Assembly: GCF_003852525.1 (NCBI RefSeq)
Contig: NZ_QAJL01000001.1
Location: forward strand, 1,327,133 to 1,391,132
Reading direction: 5' to 3'
Length of the DNA stretch: 64,000 nucleotides
Origin: Pedobacter sp. KBW06
GTDB taxonomy: Bacteria; Bacteroidota; Bacteroidia; Sphingobacteriales; Sphingobacteriaceae
Position numbers and translations under genes: made by a program. The notes under the pieces were generated by a model, which was not told the origin of the DNA, searched no databases, and saw nothing but the letters and a program-made list of their open reading frames with translations. Of this stretch, positions 34,122 to 43,940 are shown in pieces; positions within the stretch are counted from its first letter, which is position 1; each line of letters begins with the position of its first letter.

Positions 34122-35306
34122 CTATAACAACGCTTTCAGCTTCTCATCAATATCTTTCTCTTCTCCTGAACGAACAAGAATCTTTCCGTCCTTATCCAGC
34201 AAAATGTAAAAGGGCAAAAAAGGAGCTTCATACTGAGAGATAACCCTGGCCGTTCTGTTTTTTACGGGAAATTCATCTGTAACCTGAATCCATGGCATCT
34301 TTTCCTGATCCAAAGCCTTAATCCAATCCGATCTCCGGCTATCGTTGGTAATACTAACCATTTCAAATCCCTTATTCTGATATTCCTGATAGACCTTTTT
34401 CCAGTGAGGGATCCCTTCCCGGCATGGCTTGCACCAGCTGGCCCAGAAATCAAGCATCACATATTTTCCTTTTAAGGAAGAAAGCTTAAATATAGTGCTA
34501 TCCCTCTTTAAGAGCTGAAAGTCCGGCGCATCTTTCCCAACCATCACTGCCTTCCGGGAATTGACACTCTTCAGGATTCCCCGGTAATAAACCGATTGCT
34601 TTGCCGCTCCATCTATTTTACCCAACAGTGCATCTATTTCAGGAATGGCCATATCTGAATTCATCCGGTAATAATTAGATAAGATATACGCGGCTGCAAC
34701 CGATGACGGCTGCTTAACAAGGTATCCATTAATCCATTTCAACTGCCATGCACTACTCAGTTTACCCAAAGAATCAAATTTCAGTTTCATTTTTTCCTTT
34801 TGCTTCGGATCTTTCTCTACATCATACGCTTTATTCAATCCTGCAAATGCCTCCATAAATTTCAGCTGCTGAGGGTCCTTGTCGAAGGTCTGATAAGTAT
34901 CCTGATTGCCGGACCCCGTAATGACCGGATCTTTTAGATTCGCTCCCTTGTCGCCTCCATATCCGGTATAATCGTAATGGACGGCTCCCGCAGTATCCGA
35001 TGCAAAGGTGATATCGCTGTTTTCTACAAAAACATTCGCCACCCAATTACCGGGCTTAACGATAATGGTCATCATTTCCGGATTTTCGGCCTTCCCTTTC
35101 AATTCAAAGGTCCCGTTTTTAAAAACAACGCTGTCCAGCACTTTCTTCGTTCGCTCCTCCTCATCAAACTGCTGAAGAACGACCACTCCGCTATCGACTC
35201 CCTTTATGGTTCCTTTAATGCTAAAATGATCTGATGCAGAGGGTTTACAACCCGCTCCCAGTAGCAACATCAAGCCACCGGAAAGCATTATTGAGGTATA
35301 TTTCAT
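34122..35306 (-). CDS. TlpA-family lipoprotein with DUF4369-like domain, WCKPC (locus 3)
   Basis: 394 aa; unlike its two neighbours it has a lipobox (LLLGAGC, Cys about 20). A DUF4369-like beta domain (about 25-135) is followed by a helical middle and a TlpA domain with FWASWCKPC (Cys about 292 and 295) and LPFYILLDKDG as the cis-Pro loop. Membrane-anchored periplasmic thiol-disulfide oxidoreductase. Last gene of locus 3, 14 bases after the previous stop. Confidence 0.92.
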   Translation of the reverse strand: MKYTSIMLSGGLMLLLGAGCKPSASDHFSIKGTIKGVDSGVVVLQQFDEEERTKKVLDSVVFKNGTFELKGKAENPEMMTIIVKPGNWVANVFVENSDITFASDTAGAVHYDYTGYGGDKGANLKDPVITGSGNQDTYQTFDKDPQQLKFMEAFAGLNKAYDVEKDPKQKEKMKLKFDSLGKLSSAWQLKWINGYLVKQPSSVAAAYILSNYYRMNSDMAIPEIDALLGKIDGAAKQSVYYRGILKSVNSRKAVMVGKDAPDFQLLKRDSTIFKLSSLKGKYVMLDFWASWCKPCREGIPHWKKVYQEYQNKGFEMVSITNDSRRSDWIKALDQEKMPWIQVTDEFPVKNRTARVISQYEAPFLPFYILLDKDGKILVRSGEEKDIDEKLKALL

Positions 35307-35320
35307 GTACAGTTTAAAGA

Positions 35321-36391
35321 TTAATTGAACAATTCAGCCAGTTTTTTTGTCAGCGCTAAACCACGCAGGTCTTTGGCAATAATTTTTCCCTGAGGATCAA
35401 TCAGCAAGGTGCTTGGAATTCCCATAATGCCATAATAGGTAGAGACTTCATTTTTCCAGCCCTTCAGATCTGAAACCTGTGTCCATGGCATATTGTCGTC
35501 CTTAATTGCCTTTTTCCAGTTTTCCCCTTTATCGTCAAGGGAAACCCCTACAACAGTGAAATTTTTGTCTTTGTACTCATTGTAAAGCTTCAGGACATTA
35601 GGATTTTCAGCACGACAAGGTCCGCACCAGCTCGCCCAGAAGTCTACCAGCACATATTTACCTTTGAATGCAGAAAACTGCACAGGCTTACCCTCAGTAT
35701 CATTCTGTTTGAAATCCAGCATCGGTTCTCCAATGGCGCTCCGCTTTAAGACAGCAAGGCGCTCAGAAATACGCTTTCCCTCCCCGCTTTGCTGTGCCGA
35801 TGGAGCCAGTTTTTCAAAGGCCAATGCCACCTCATCATAACTTCCCATCATTGCCTTTTCTGAAACCATACTAATGCTTAAAGGACTTGCAGGGTGTGCA
35901 GCAATGTAATTATTGTTCCGCTCCCTCCGCTGTTTCCTTAAGTCATCGACCTTTTCTTCCAATGCAATCTGCTCATCCTTACTTACCTTACCCCATTTTT
36001 CATACAAAGGGGATTCCTGATCATCAAGGTATTTCAAGGTTTTATCATAAGCCTCGTACTCGTCCTGCGACTTAGATCCGGTAATCTTTATATCCTCAGT
36101 ACGCTTTCCTCCACTGATCTTAATGTTTCCACTTTCCACAAAAAACTGATAATACCTACCAAAAAGCATCGTACCTACCTTCTGTGGTTCAGCCATTTTC
36201 GTCACCCATTTAAACTGGCCATTATTGACCTTTACGGTATCTGTTACCGCCTTGCCATCCTTAAAGTAATAGATGGAGATTTCTTTCTCTTTCAGGCCCT
36301 CGAGCTTACCAGATACGTTTGCCGTTTGTGCGTAAACCGTAATGCCGCAGCACAACAGGGCTGGCATGATTAATTTTAATTTCTTTATCAT
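35321..36391 (-). CDS. TlpA-family thiol-disulfide oxidoreductase, WCGPC (locus 3)
   Basis: 356 aa with a signal peptide (ending VYAQ). DUF4369-like domain at about 22-110, charged helical linker (KVDDLRKQRRERNNNY), then the TlpA fold with FWASWCGPC (Cys about 256 and 259) and GIPSTLLIDPQG. Middle member of three TlpA genes in tandem. They are clearly paralogous but differ in the residues between the cysteines (KP, GP, VP), which in this fold tune redox potential. Confidence 0.93.
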   Translation of the reverse strand: MIKKLKLIMPALLCCGITVYAQTANVSGKLEGLKEKEISIYYFKDGKAVTDTVKVNNGQFKWVTKMAEPQKVGTMLFGRYYQFFVESGNIKISGGKRTEDIKITGSKSQDEYEAYDKTLKYLDDQESPLYEKWGKVSKDEQIALEEKVDDLRKQRRERNNNYIAAHPASPLSISMVSEKAMMGSYDEVALAFEKLAPSAQQSGEGKRISERLAVLKRSAIGEPMLDFKQNDTEGKPVQFSAFKGKYVLVDFWASWCGPCRAENPNVLKLYNEYKDKNFTVVGVSLDDKGENWKKAIKDDNMPWTQVSDLKGWKNEVSTYYGIMGIPSTLLIDPQGKIIAKDLRGLALTKKLAELFN

Positions 36392-36397
36392 CTTTGA

Positions 36398-37573
36398 TTA
36401 TTTTAATAGTTCTGCTAATTTTTTATCGAGATCCTCATCAGAACCACCATTGTTATCTCCGTACCGGCCGATGATCTTTCCCGATGGATCGATCAGGATT
36501 TTTGTAGGTAAAGAATGAATGCCGTACTTCTCAGAAATGTCATCCGGATTGGGTAGATTTTTCATCCTCAGATCCATATCCAGACCACGCAAAACGTGAT
36601 GCCAGATGCCTATTTTATCCTGATTCACCGCCTTTTTCCAGGCTTCATGATTGCGGTCATCATCAGAAACACCGATAATCTCCAGCCCCTTCTCATGGTA
36701 AGTATTGTAGACATTAATCAGGTGTGGATTTCCTTTGCGACAAGGGACACACCAACTCGCCCAAAAATCAATGATCACATATTTGCCTTTAAAATCTGAA
36801 AGTGACAGCGGCTGATCGTTGAGGTCTTTCGCTGTAAAATTTGCAGCCACACTTCCAGGCATTCCGGATTCAATTTTGCGGATTTCCTTATATAGCTCTT
36901 GTACCGCTTTATCCTTTTTCATCGTCGCATTAAAGTTATTGTACACCCTTTTCGTCGAATCAAGCCCCATCTGCGCAAGGTAAAACCGCATCATATCTGC
37001 AGTCACATAAGAATTGGGATGGGCGATAAAAAAATCATAGGTGATCTTTTTTATCCTGTCATTATAAGGTCCCAGCTGATCCCGGATTTCTGAAGCTTTT
37101 TCATGATCTTTTTCTTTTTCTAAAGCATCAATCACGGGCTGCATTTCTTTTCGGATCCCGGCAATACTTCCATGAAGTTCATTCAACTCCAGCTGGGTTT
37201 TCGAACCGGTAATTTTGAAGTTCTTTGGCTCGCTGGAAACACCGGAAATCATTAGGGTTCCAGGCTCCAGATATATTTCCGTCATTCTTTCCCAAAACTG
37301 CTGGCGGGGAATCACCTCGTCTTTCTTTTTAAACAGAATTCTGGCGCCCACAGGCTTATTGATTTTGCCGCTAAGGCTAAATTTACCGTTCACAACAGGT
37401 TTGGATACCTGAACCTGTTTTCCCGTAGCATCTGCATAATAAAGCAGGACAGAATCGGCAGCACTTACATTTCCATTAAGCTGGAACTGATTTTTTGTTT
37501 GCCCCGACTGGGCAAAAGAAGCTTGCCCCTGATAAAAAAGAAAGGGTAGCAATAAAAGGTGACTTATTTTCAT
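36398..37573 (-). CDS. TlpA-family thiol-disulfide oxidoreductase, WCVPC (locus 3)
   Basis: 391 aa with a signal peptide (ending SFAQ). DUF4369-like domain at about 30-125, helical linker, TlpA fold with FWASWCVPC (Cys about 275 and 278) and the cis-Pro loop SLPTKILIDPSG. First of the three TlpA genes after susD, 33 bases from it. Six bases separate its stop from the next start, so the three form one transcription unit. Confidence 0.93.
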   Translation of the reverse strand: MKISHLLLLPFLFYQGQASFAQSGQTKNQFQLNGNVSAADSVLLYYADATGKQVQVSKPVVNGKFSLSGKINKPVGARILFKKKDEVIPRQQFWERMTEIYLEPGTLMISGVSSEPKNFKITGSKTQLELNELHGSIAGIRKEMQPVIDALEKEKDHEKASEIRDQLGPYNDRIKKITYDFFIAHPNSYVTADMMRFYLAQMGLDSTKRVYNNFNATMKKDKAVQELYKEIRKIESGMPGSVAANFTAKDLNDQPLSLSDFKGKYVIIDFWASWCVPCRKGNPHLINVYNTYHEKGLEIIGVSDDDRNHEAWKKAVNQDKIGIWHHVLRGLDMDLRMKNLPNPDDISEKYGIHSLPTKILIDPSGKIIGRYGDNNGGSDEDLDKKLAELLK

Positions 37574-37606
37574 GATTTAGGGTTTTTACAGTTGATAAAA
37601 AGTATT

Positions 37607-39013
37607 TTAATTTTTGCTATAGCCTGGGTTCTGATCACCGATCATTGGATTCTTATCAAACTCCTCCTTGGGAATTGGAAGAATAAAATGATTCTTGTCT
37701 GTGATCGCAGGTTTTACCGCCAATACAAAAGACATTGGCATTCTCAATAATGCAGACCAGTCCTGCCCATCTTCAAAAGACAGGTTCCTGGCAGTTTCAT
37801 TATAGAGCTGAATCAATAGCGCATCCGGGGTATTTGCATTGTCAATTGCAGAAAAATCACTGACACCTGCATGTGACAACACTGTTTTAAGCAGCGTTCT
37901 TGCTGCATTGAGATCCCCACCAGAGCGAACGATTCCTTCGGCCTGAAGTAAGTAAACTTCAGTGAGCCTCAGGGCATAGGAAACCTCCACCTTTGGACCT
38001 TTGTATTTAAGAATTCCGTCAGGTTCTGTCCCCACCACACCAATCATCCAGCTGTTTCTCGGATCAGTTGCAAAGAGCGCTTTGAACGATGGTGTAGCGG
38101 TATAGCCCGGACTGTTTCTATAAAAATAAGTATCAAACTTACTCACCTGATTCACTTTTGGAAACAGTCCAAGCATCACTTCTTTACTCTCCAGTCCCTT
38201 GGAACTAAAGATGTCCTGAAGCTGAGGTTCCAGTACATAGGGAGAATTCCGGATGATATCATCCGTTAAAGCAACTGCCTGGGCATAATCACCGGCAGCC
38301 CCCCTGATCATAAGGATCCTTGCTTTAAGGGCTTTGGCAACCCAGCGGTTGGTATAGTAGTTTACACTGCTCAGCGGTCCATGTGCAATCGCGTCATCCA
38401 GGTCGGCCAGAATAAAATCGTAACTTTCTTTAACAGAACTCCGCTTTTGAGCAATGTTATTAGTGGTGACAAATTCCTTCCTCAGCAATACGCCATAACT
38501 GCTGTTGAGGTCATGAAATTCCGCGAAATACCGCAGCAATCCCTGATGACCATAAGCCCTTAAAAGCCTCGCTTCTGCGAGAATCTCCAGCTTCCTGCTT
38601 CCGGAAAACTGTTGGTCCTGAAGTTTGGAAACCTGTTCAATGACCCCATTTGCTGCATTCAGCAGGCTATAATAGGTTCCCCATAACCGGGCAACAGCAT
38701 AATCCGTTGCGGAAATGAGGTTGTTCTCATCCAGTGATGATCCCCCATGCGGATAAGTAATATAACCCGCCAGATAAGTCGGGGTAATTTCATGGTTCCC
38801 CGACCACAATATGCTGGGTGTCCCACGATCATCCCCACCTTCAGCTAACCGAAGGTAGACACCGTTTAAAGCCACTTCCGCACTCTTTTGATCAATGATC
38901 GCATTTCCTTCCACTTTAGACTGGGTAGGCAATGCATTTAGTTCCTTCTTGCAGGATACAGAAATCCCCAGTGCAAAAAAGCACATGCTATATATCAGAA
39001 TTAATTTCTTCAT
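37607..39013 (-). CDS. SusD/RagB-family outer-membrane lipoprotein (locus 3)
   Basis: 468 aa, on the short side for SusD. Lipoprotein signal with Cys at about 21 (ISVSCKKE). Core motifs: EARLLRAYGHQGLLRYFAEF in the N-terminal TPR region, LRLTEVYLLQAEGIVRSGGD and NETARNLSFEDGQDWSALLR in the C-terminal part, ending IGDQNPGYSKN. It follows susC by 18 bases. Confidence 0.94.
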   Translation of the reverse strand: MKKLILIYSMCFFALGISVSCKKELNALPTQSKVEGNAIIDQKSAEVALNGVYLRLAEGGDDRGTPSILWSGNHEITPTYLAGYITYPHGGSSLDENNLISATDYAVARLWGTYYSLLNAANGVIEQVSKLQDQQFSGSRKLEILAEARLLRAYGHQGLLRYFAEFHDLNSSYGVLLRKEFVTTNNIAQKRSSVKESYDFILADLDDAIAHGPLSSVNYYTNRWVAKALKARILMIRGAAGDYAQAVALTDDIIRNSPYVLEPQLQDIFSSKGLESKEVMLGLFPKVNQVSKFDTYFYRNSPGYTATPSFKALFATDPRNSWMIGVVGTEPDGILKYKGPKVEVSYALRLTEVYLLQAEGIVRSGGDLNAARTLLKTVLSHAGVSDFSAIDNANTPDALLIQLYNETARNLSFEDGQDWSALLRMPMSFVLAVKPAITDKNHFILPIPKEEFDKNPMIGDQNPGYSKN

Positions 39014-39031
39014 CGCTTTAATATTTTATGA

Positions 39032-42000
39032 TTAAAATCCCATACGAACACCAAAGGTGTATGACTTCACTGTTGGATAACTACTCACATCACGCCCGCC
39101 TCCGATCACACTTCCAGGATCGTCACTCACCTCAGGATCAGGCCCCGGATAATGAGTTACCGTGAAGATATTGGTCCCTGTAGCGTATACAGACAGGTTA
39201 TTCATCCTCAGTTTCTTTAAAATCTTTTGGGAAACATTATAGGCCAGCGTAAGCGATTTAAGCTTTAGATAAGAAGCATCGTACACATTTAAATTGGTCA
39301 GCATTGGCGTGTCATCAAACATGTATCTTGGTCGTTCTGATCCGGTATTCGATTCACTATAATGTTCCAGCGCCCTGATCCCTTTATTGGGCAGGCTGTT
39401 GAATCCCATATCGCTCACATCCTTCTGATAAATCAGGTCACCGCCATAAGAAAAAGTAAACAGGGAAATCAGGCTGAAATTCTTATAACTAAGCGTATTG
39501 GTATAGCCACCAAAGAATTTAGGAGCCGCACGCCCAATAATGTCCTGCTTCCAGAAACTATTTTCAATTTCATAAGACATGTCGCCAATGTTCAGTAAAG
39601 GATCAAAAATGCTCCAGTAGGGAAAGGCCTTCTTGTAATCTTCCAGCTGTTGTGGGGTCTTGATCACGCCGTTTGCAACCCTACCGTACAACAAACCCAA
39701 AGGCTCGCCTTCTTTCACAATACTGGTGCCCAGGTTCAATGCATTCCGGTCATTTGGATTAGAAAAAGGACCGCCGTCAATATTGATTACTTTGGAAATG
39801 TTTCTTGAAATGTTAATGGCACCATTCCAGCTGAAACCTTTACTCCGGACAAAATCACCATGCAGGTCCAGCTCTAAGCCTCTGTTTCTGATTTTGGCAA
39901 TGTTGTATATCACACTGCTGTAAGAAGAGCTGGGTGCAGGTGTAAGGTTTAAAAGTGCGCCATCGGTTACTTTGTTGTAATAGCCAAAAGTACCACCTAA
40001 CCTGCCTTTAAAGAAGGAAAAGTCCAGCCCAAGGTCCTGCTGACTGGTCGCTTCCCATTTGATGTTTACGTTGCCCAGCTGGTTGGGTACCAGTGCATTT
40101 TTATCCGCATAAGCGTCGGGAGCATACAAAGTCCGCCACATATGGTCGCCAATACTTTGGGTTCCTGTTTTACCCATACTGGCCCTGATCTTAATCTCAT
40201 CTATCCATTTCACACCTTTCAGGAAGTTCTCCTGAGAGACTCTCCATCCTATCGCTCCGGAAGGAAAATAGCCGACCTGATTGGAGGGTGAAAACTTGGA
40301 TGAAGCATCAGACCTGCCGGTAAAAGTGAAGAGGTATTTATCCTTAAACACATAGTTCGCCCGGATGTAAAAAGACAAAAGGGAGCTCTGGCTCGCAGGG
40401 TTTGCGCCTTTTACCGATACTGCCGTTGCGGCAGAGCCCAGGTTATTGAGGATAAAATCATCGGGAAAACCCCTTCCCGTAGCGGAAAAGAAATCGGCTT
40501 TATTGTTCTCCCAGGATGTCCCGGCCAGAACGTTCAAACGATGGTCATCATTAAATTCTTTATTCCAGGTCAGCGTATTTTCAATAAAACTACTCAAAGA
40601 GTTAGAACTGGCCTGAGTACCTAAACCTCCCTGAGAATCTTCACGACCGTAAAAACCGCCAATCTCTACAAAACTTGGAACATAGTTTAACTGGTTATAA
40701 GCGCCATAGTTAACCGATAGCGTACTCTTAAATTTCAGGTCTTTCAGGATATCATATTCCGCGGAAACAGAGCCCATCAAAGTATAATCTTTCGCTCTGT
40801 TGGTTCCTGCAATTACGGCGAGTGGGTTTTGATAACCTCTGTAATCTGAACTGAGCAGGCCCAGTTCGGAGTAAGAACCATCACTGTTGTAAGGAGAAAA
40901 TGTGGGTGGCGCAGTGAGTGCCTGGCCATAAACTCCGTTCGTAATGTTGTTTTTCGTATAACCAAAATTCAGGTTAGTGATCAGACGCAGGCGTTTGGAG
41001 ATTTCGCTGTCCAGGTTTATTTTTCCGGAAAGACGGGTAAAATCAGTGCCTTTTATCGTTCCATTCTGATTGGTATAGTTAAGCGAAGTATAATACCTCG
41101 ATCCGATCCCGCCTCCACTTAAAGCAAAGTCTGCATTCTGGGTAACGCCGGTTCTTAAAATCAGATCCAGCCAGTCGGTATCGGCATTTCCAAAAAATGA
41201 AGGATCATTCAGGATGCTTAAAGCTTGTTTTGCCGTCCCCGTTGTCAGGCTCAGGTTCAAACGTTTACGCTCATTGATGTAGTTATTGGCGCCTTCTCTA
41301 AGCCCGGCTTTATATTGCTCAGCATTCAACACCTTTTCTTTAATCGGTTTGTTAAAGCCCACATAATAATTGGCGCTAAGGAGTGGTTTAGAGTTCAGCT
41401 TTCCCTTTTTCGTGGTAATGATCACCACACCATTCGCCGCTTTCGAGCCATAAATCGCCGTAGCAGAAGCGTCTTTGAGGATGTCAATACTCTCGATATC
41501 GGAAATGTTCAGCCCCGCAAGATTGTTGAGCCCCCTGGAGAATGCTCCGGAAACACTGTTGTTAAAATCTTCACCATAATTGGCCGCCTCTACCGGATTC
41601 ACGATGTCCGACTGCCCGTTGATGTAATTATTAGAGATCACGGTAGGAATTCCATCAATCACATACAGGGGATCATTTGTTCCAAGAAGGGAGGCCCCTC
41701 CACGAATTCTGATCCTTACCGCACCCCCCGGAGATCCGTCTGCTTTGGTTACCTGTACACCAGGCGTCTTTCCGGCAAGTGCATTGTCGATACTCATAAA
41801 AGGAACATCTCTGACTTCATTCACATTTACGGAAGAAACAGATCCTGTCAGGTCCTTTCTTCTGGTGCTTCCATAGCCCACCACGACCATTTCGTTGAGT
41901 TTGTTTAGTTCCGGCTCCATCTGCACCACCATCCCTTGTTTTGCGGGCAGTTCTTTAGTGACAAAACCTACACAGGAAAAAACAAGAATCGTATTTTCAT

Positions 42001-42547
42001 CAGGTGCATTGATCGAAAACTGACCTTCTATATTGGTGGCAGTCGTTTTATTCCCGCCTTTAATTCTCACGCTCACCAGGTTAAGTGGGTTTCCATTGAG
42101 GTCTTTAACGGTACCATTGATGATCATCACCACCTTACTTTCTGTGCGAAAGTTCTGCTCTTTGAGCTTTTCCTTCACGAGAATGGTTTTGTCAAAGATG
42201 CTGAAGGTAAAGGGCTGCTGACTGAAGATCTGTTCCAGTGCAAAGGCAATCGGAACATTCGTTAGCGTTAAGGTTACAGGACTCGATTTCTCAATGAGCT
42301 GTGCATCGTACAGCAACTGATATCCGCTGAGCTTCCTGAGCTTTTGTAAAACATTTTTTAGTGGGGTATTCTTCTCCGTTAAAATGATCTGCTGGGAATA
42401 CCCGGATGCTGAAACATGAAGACAGCAGATCAGGACGATAATTGCAGTCAATTTCATAATTAAAATTAATTTAGATTTTAAATCGAAGAATGAAGGGAGA
42501 CCTTTTTTAGGGCAATAGGGTTCCTTGTATTGAATTTTGAAATTCAT
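39032..42547 (-). CDS. SusC/RagA-family TonB-dependent receptor with STN domain (locus 3)
   Basis: 1171 aa. An N-terminal extension (about 1-30) precedes the signal peptide (LILIMKLTAIIVLICCLHVSA). Then STN (about 55-125, LTEKNTPLKNVLQKLRKLSGY), a carboxypeptidase-regulatory-like domain (about 143-215), plug (about 220-385; MVVVGYGSTRRKDLTGS and DASATAIYGSKAANG) and a barrel ending YTFGVRMGF. The plug has an insert around ISNNYINGQSDIVNP. A later Met at residue 31 is an alternative start, but the leader motif seen in the other loci is best placed for 42547. Confidence 0.95.
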   Translation of the reverse strand: MNFKIQYKEPYCPKKGLPSFFDLKSKLILIMKLTAIIVLICCLHVSASGYSQQIILTEKNTPLKNVLQKLRKLSGYQLLYDAQLIEKSSPVTLTLTNVPIAFALEQIFSQQPFTFSIFDKTILVKEKLKEQNFRTESKVVMIINGTVKDLNGNPLNLVSVRIKGGNKTTATNIEGQFSINAPDENTILVFSCVGFVTKELPAKQGMVVQMEPELNKLNEMVVVGYGSTRRKDLTGSVSSVNVNEVRDVPFMSIDNALAGKTPGVQVTKADGSPGGAVRIRIRGGASLLGTNDPLYVIDGIPTVISNNYINGQSDIVNPVEAANYGEDFNNSVSGAFSRGLNNLAGLNISDIESIDILKDASATAIYGSKAANGVVIITTKKGKLNSKPLLSANYYVGFNKPIKEKVLNAEQYKAGLREGANNYINERKRLNLSLTTGTAKQALSILNDPSFFGNADTDWLDLILRTGVTQNADFALSGGGIGSRYYTSLNYTNQNGTIKGTDFTRLSGKINLDSEISKRLRLITNLNFGYTKNNITNGVYGQALTAPPTFSPYNSDGSYSELGLLSSDYRGYQNPLAVIAGTNRAKDYTLMGSVSAEYDILKDLKFKSTLSVNYGAYNQLNYVPSFVEIGGFYGREDSQGGLGTQASSNSLSSFIENTLTWNKEFNDDHRLNVLAGTSWENNKADFFSATGRGFPDDFILNNLGSAATAVSVKGANPASQSSLLSFYIRANYVFKDKYLFTFTGRSDASSKFSPSNQVGYFPSGAIGWRVSQENFLKGVKWIDEIKIRASMGKTGTQSIGDHMWRTLYAPDAYADKNALVPNQLGNVNIKWEATSQQDLGLDFSFFKGRLGGTFGYYNKVTDGALLNLTPAPSSSYSSVIYNIAKIRNRGLELDLHGDFVRSKGFSWNGAINISRNISKVINIDGGPFSNPNDRNALNLGTSIVKEGEPLGLLYGRVANGVIKTPQQLEDYKKAFPYWSIFDPLLNIGDMSYEIENSFWKQDIIGRAAPKFFGGYTNTLSYKNFSLISLFTFSYGGDLIYQKDVSDMGFNSLPNKGIRALEHYSESNTGSERPRYMFDDTPMLTNLNVYDASYLKLKSLTLAYNVSQKILKKLRMNNLSVYATGTNIFTVTHYPGPDPEVSDDPGSVIGGGRDVSSYPTVKSYTFGVRMGF

Positions 42548-42554
42548 ACATTTG
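42547..42554 (+). promoter_or_regulatory. Candidate antisense -7 element over the susC start (locus 3)
   Basis: Plus-strand TACATTTG fits TAnnTTTG and overlaps the susC start codon. A CTTG at 42524-42527 lies 19 bases upstream, close to the TTTG -33 element, making this the best of the three antisense promoter candidates. Confidence 0.48.
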
Positions 42555-42559
42555 TTTAG

Positions 42560-42648
42560 TTAAGGTTGTGGTTCGTTGATTGAGTTATTTTTTTACGGCT
42601 GTGCCTTAATAGAACCAGATGCGGTGCAACGCATCTGGTTTAATTTTT
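42560..42648 (+). ncRNA. Predicted antisense sRNA over the susC leader (locus 3)
   Basis: Inferred transcript of about 90 nt from the TACATTTG promoter candidate to the plus-strand terminator at 42613-42648, complementary to the susC 5' leader. It is similar in length to the locus 1 candidate. The start is estimated from the -7 position. Confidence 0.5.
42613..42648 (+). terminator. Opposite-strand intrinsic terminator in the fecR-susC gap (locus 3)
   Basis: A perfect 11-bp stem (AACCAGATGCG / CGCATCTGGTT) with a 6-base loop, then TAATTTTT on the plus strand. On the minus strand it is followed by CTATTAAGG with no U-tract. Confidence 0.75.
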
Positions 42649-42696
42649 CCAGGCGGTGTATAAATGACTACATAGGCATTGTTTTTAGGTTAATAT

Positions 42697-43857
42697 TTAG
42701 TGTTTTAAGTTGATCACTTTAATGGTCTTTTCGTCAATTTCAAACTGTATTCCTCCCGCTATTTCCAACATCTCAAGCACTTTTGAAAGGTTGACACTTC
42801 TGGAAATAAATCCCATAAAAAATCTGTTTTCCGGAACGTGGCTATAATCGACCTCTACATCATACCATCTGGAGAGCTGTCGTAAAATACTTTTCAGGTC
42901 CAACTCCTTAAAAAGGAAGTTTCCCTCTTTCCAGGCTGTAGCCATTTCAATATCTGCTGGACCGGTCTGAATGCTTTTCCGAAGTGTCGCCTGCTGACCA
43001 GGTTTTAGTACTGCAAAATCTTTTCCCTCAACAGGGTTTACAATGTCCCCGAGACGGCGAATGAGTACAGCTCCCTGAAGCAAAGTCGTTTTCGTGACGT
43101 CCTCGTCAGCATAGCTGCTCAGGTTAAAATGAGTTCCCAATACCGACAGCTCCTGGCGGGCCGTTTTGACGATAAAAGGTTGCTTTTTATTATGGGCAAC
43201 TTCAAAATAGGCTTCTCCGTTTAATTCAACTTCCCGTGTTTTCAAATTTGTAAACATGGCTGGAAAACGGAGTGAGGAAGCGGAATTCAGCCAGACTTTC
43301 GTCCCATCCGGCAAAACAACCTGGTATTGCCCTCCTTTTGGCGTTTCAATCTTATTGTATCTCGGCTGGGTAATTTGAGCTGTACCCTGATCAGAAAGGG
43401 TATAGATCAGCTGCCCATCTGCCGACTTACTAATGGCTACCCCGGTCTCCTTAGCCAGTTGTCCGTTCGCGGCATCGTTCAATACAATTCGTTTTCCATC
43501 CGCAAGGGTCAAATAAGCTTTATTACCTCCGGCAGGAACGTCCTGTTTTGCAATCATTGCAGGAGTTGATCCGCCACGATGGAAATAAAAGAACAAAGCG
43601 CTGCTCAGGGCAATCAGAATCACAGCCGCAGCTGCAAAGCGCGGCCATAAACGCAACGGCGTTTTTTGAACTTCCGGCTCCTCATCGAGCCTGCTCCAGA
43701 TATGATCTATGCGTTGTTCAGCTTCTGCATCGGCAAGATCAATCTCTTCATCTGTTCTCCATTGCAAATACCAGCTTTCCAGCATGCCAACCTCTTCCGC
43801 AGTACAATGTCCTGCGTCGAATTTTTCAAGTAATGATTTTAGTTCTTCTTTGTTCAT
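42697..43857 (-). CDS. FecR-family anti-sigma factor (locus 3)
   Basis: 386 aa. Cytoplasmic N-terminus, a transmembrane helix at about 70-90 (FAAAAVILIALSSALFFYF), FecR domain at about 170-275 (TPKGGQYQVVLPDGTKVWLN, GEAYFEVAHNKKQPF, LGTHFNLSSYADE) and a C-terminal DUF4974-like domain (KELDLKSILRQLSRWYDVEV). Placed 83 bases after the sigma gene and 149 before susC, as in loci 1 and 2. Confidence 0.94.
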   Translation of the reverse strand: MNKEELKSLLEKFDAGHCTAEEVGMLESWYLQWRTDEEIDLADAEAEQRIDHIWSRLDEEPEVQKTPLRLWPRFAAAAVILIALSSALFFYFHRGGSTPAMIAKQDVPAGGNKAYLTLADGKRIVLNDAANGQLAKETGVAISKSADGQLIYTLSDQGTAQITQPRYNKIETPKGGQYQVVLPDGTKVWLNSASSLRFPAMFTNLKTREVELNGEAYFEVAHNKKQPFIVKTARQELSVLGTHFNLSSYADEDVTKTTLLQGAVLIRRLGDIVNPVEGKDFAVLKPGQQATLRKSIQTGPADIEMATAWKEGNFLFKELDLKSILRQLSRWYDVEVDYSHVPENRFFMGFISRSVNLSKVLEMLEIAGGIQFEIDEKTIKVINLKH

Positions 43858-43940
43858 CTTCTGAGGGCACTAATGATCTGGGTTTAAAGATATAGACCAT
43901 CAACTCCCGCCGAACAGGTAGATTATTTTAAAAAAAATTG

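Noticed and set aside
41225..41908. 227-aa plus-strand open frame
   Set aside because: It lies wholly inside the locus 3 susC gene on the other strand, is rich in Arg and His with no domain pattern, and has no promoter; a shadow of susC codon use.
42547..42650. Hairpins in the fecR-susC gaps as ordinary minus-strand terminators or attenuators
   Set aside because: None of the three has a U-tract on the minus strand, while all three have one on the plus strand. An RNA-processing role on the minus strand remains possible.
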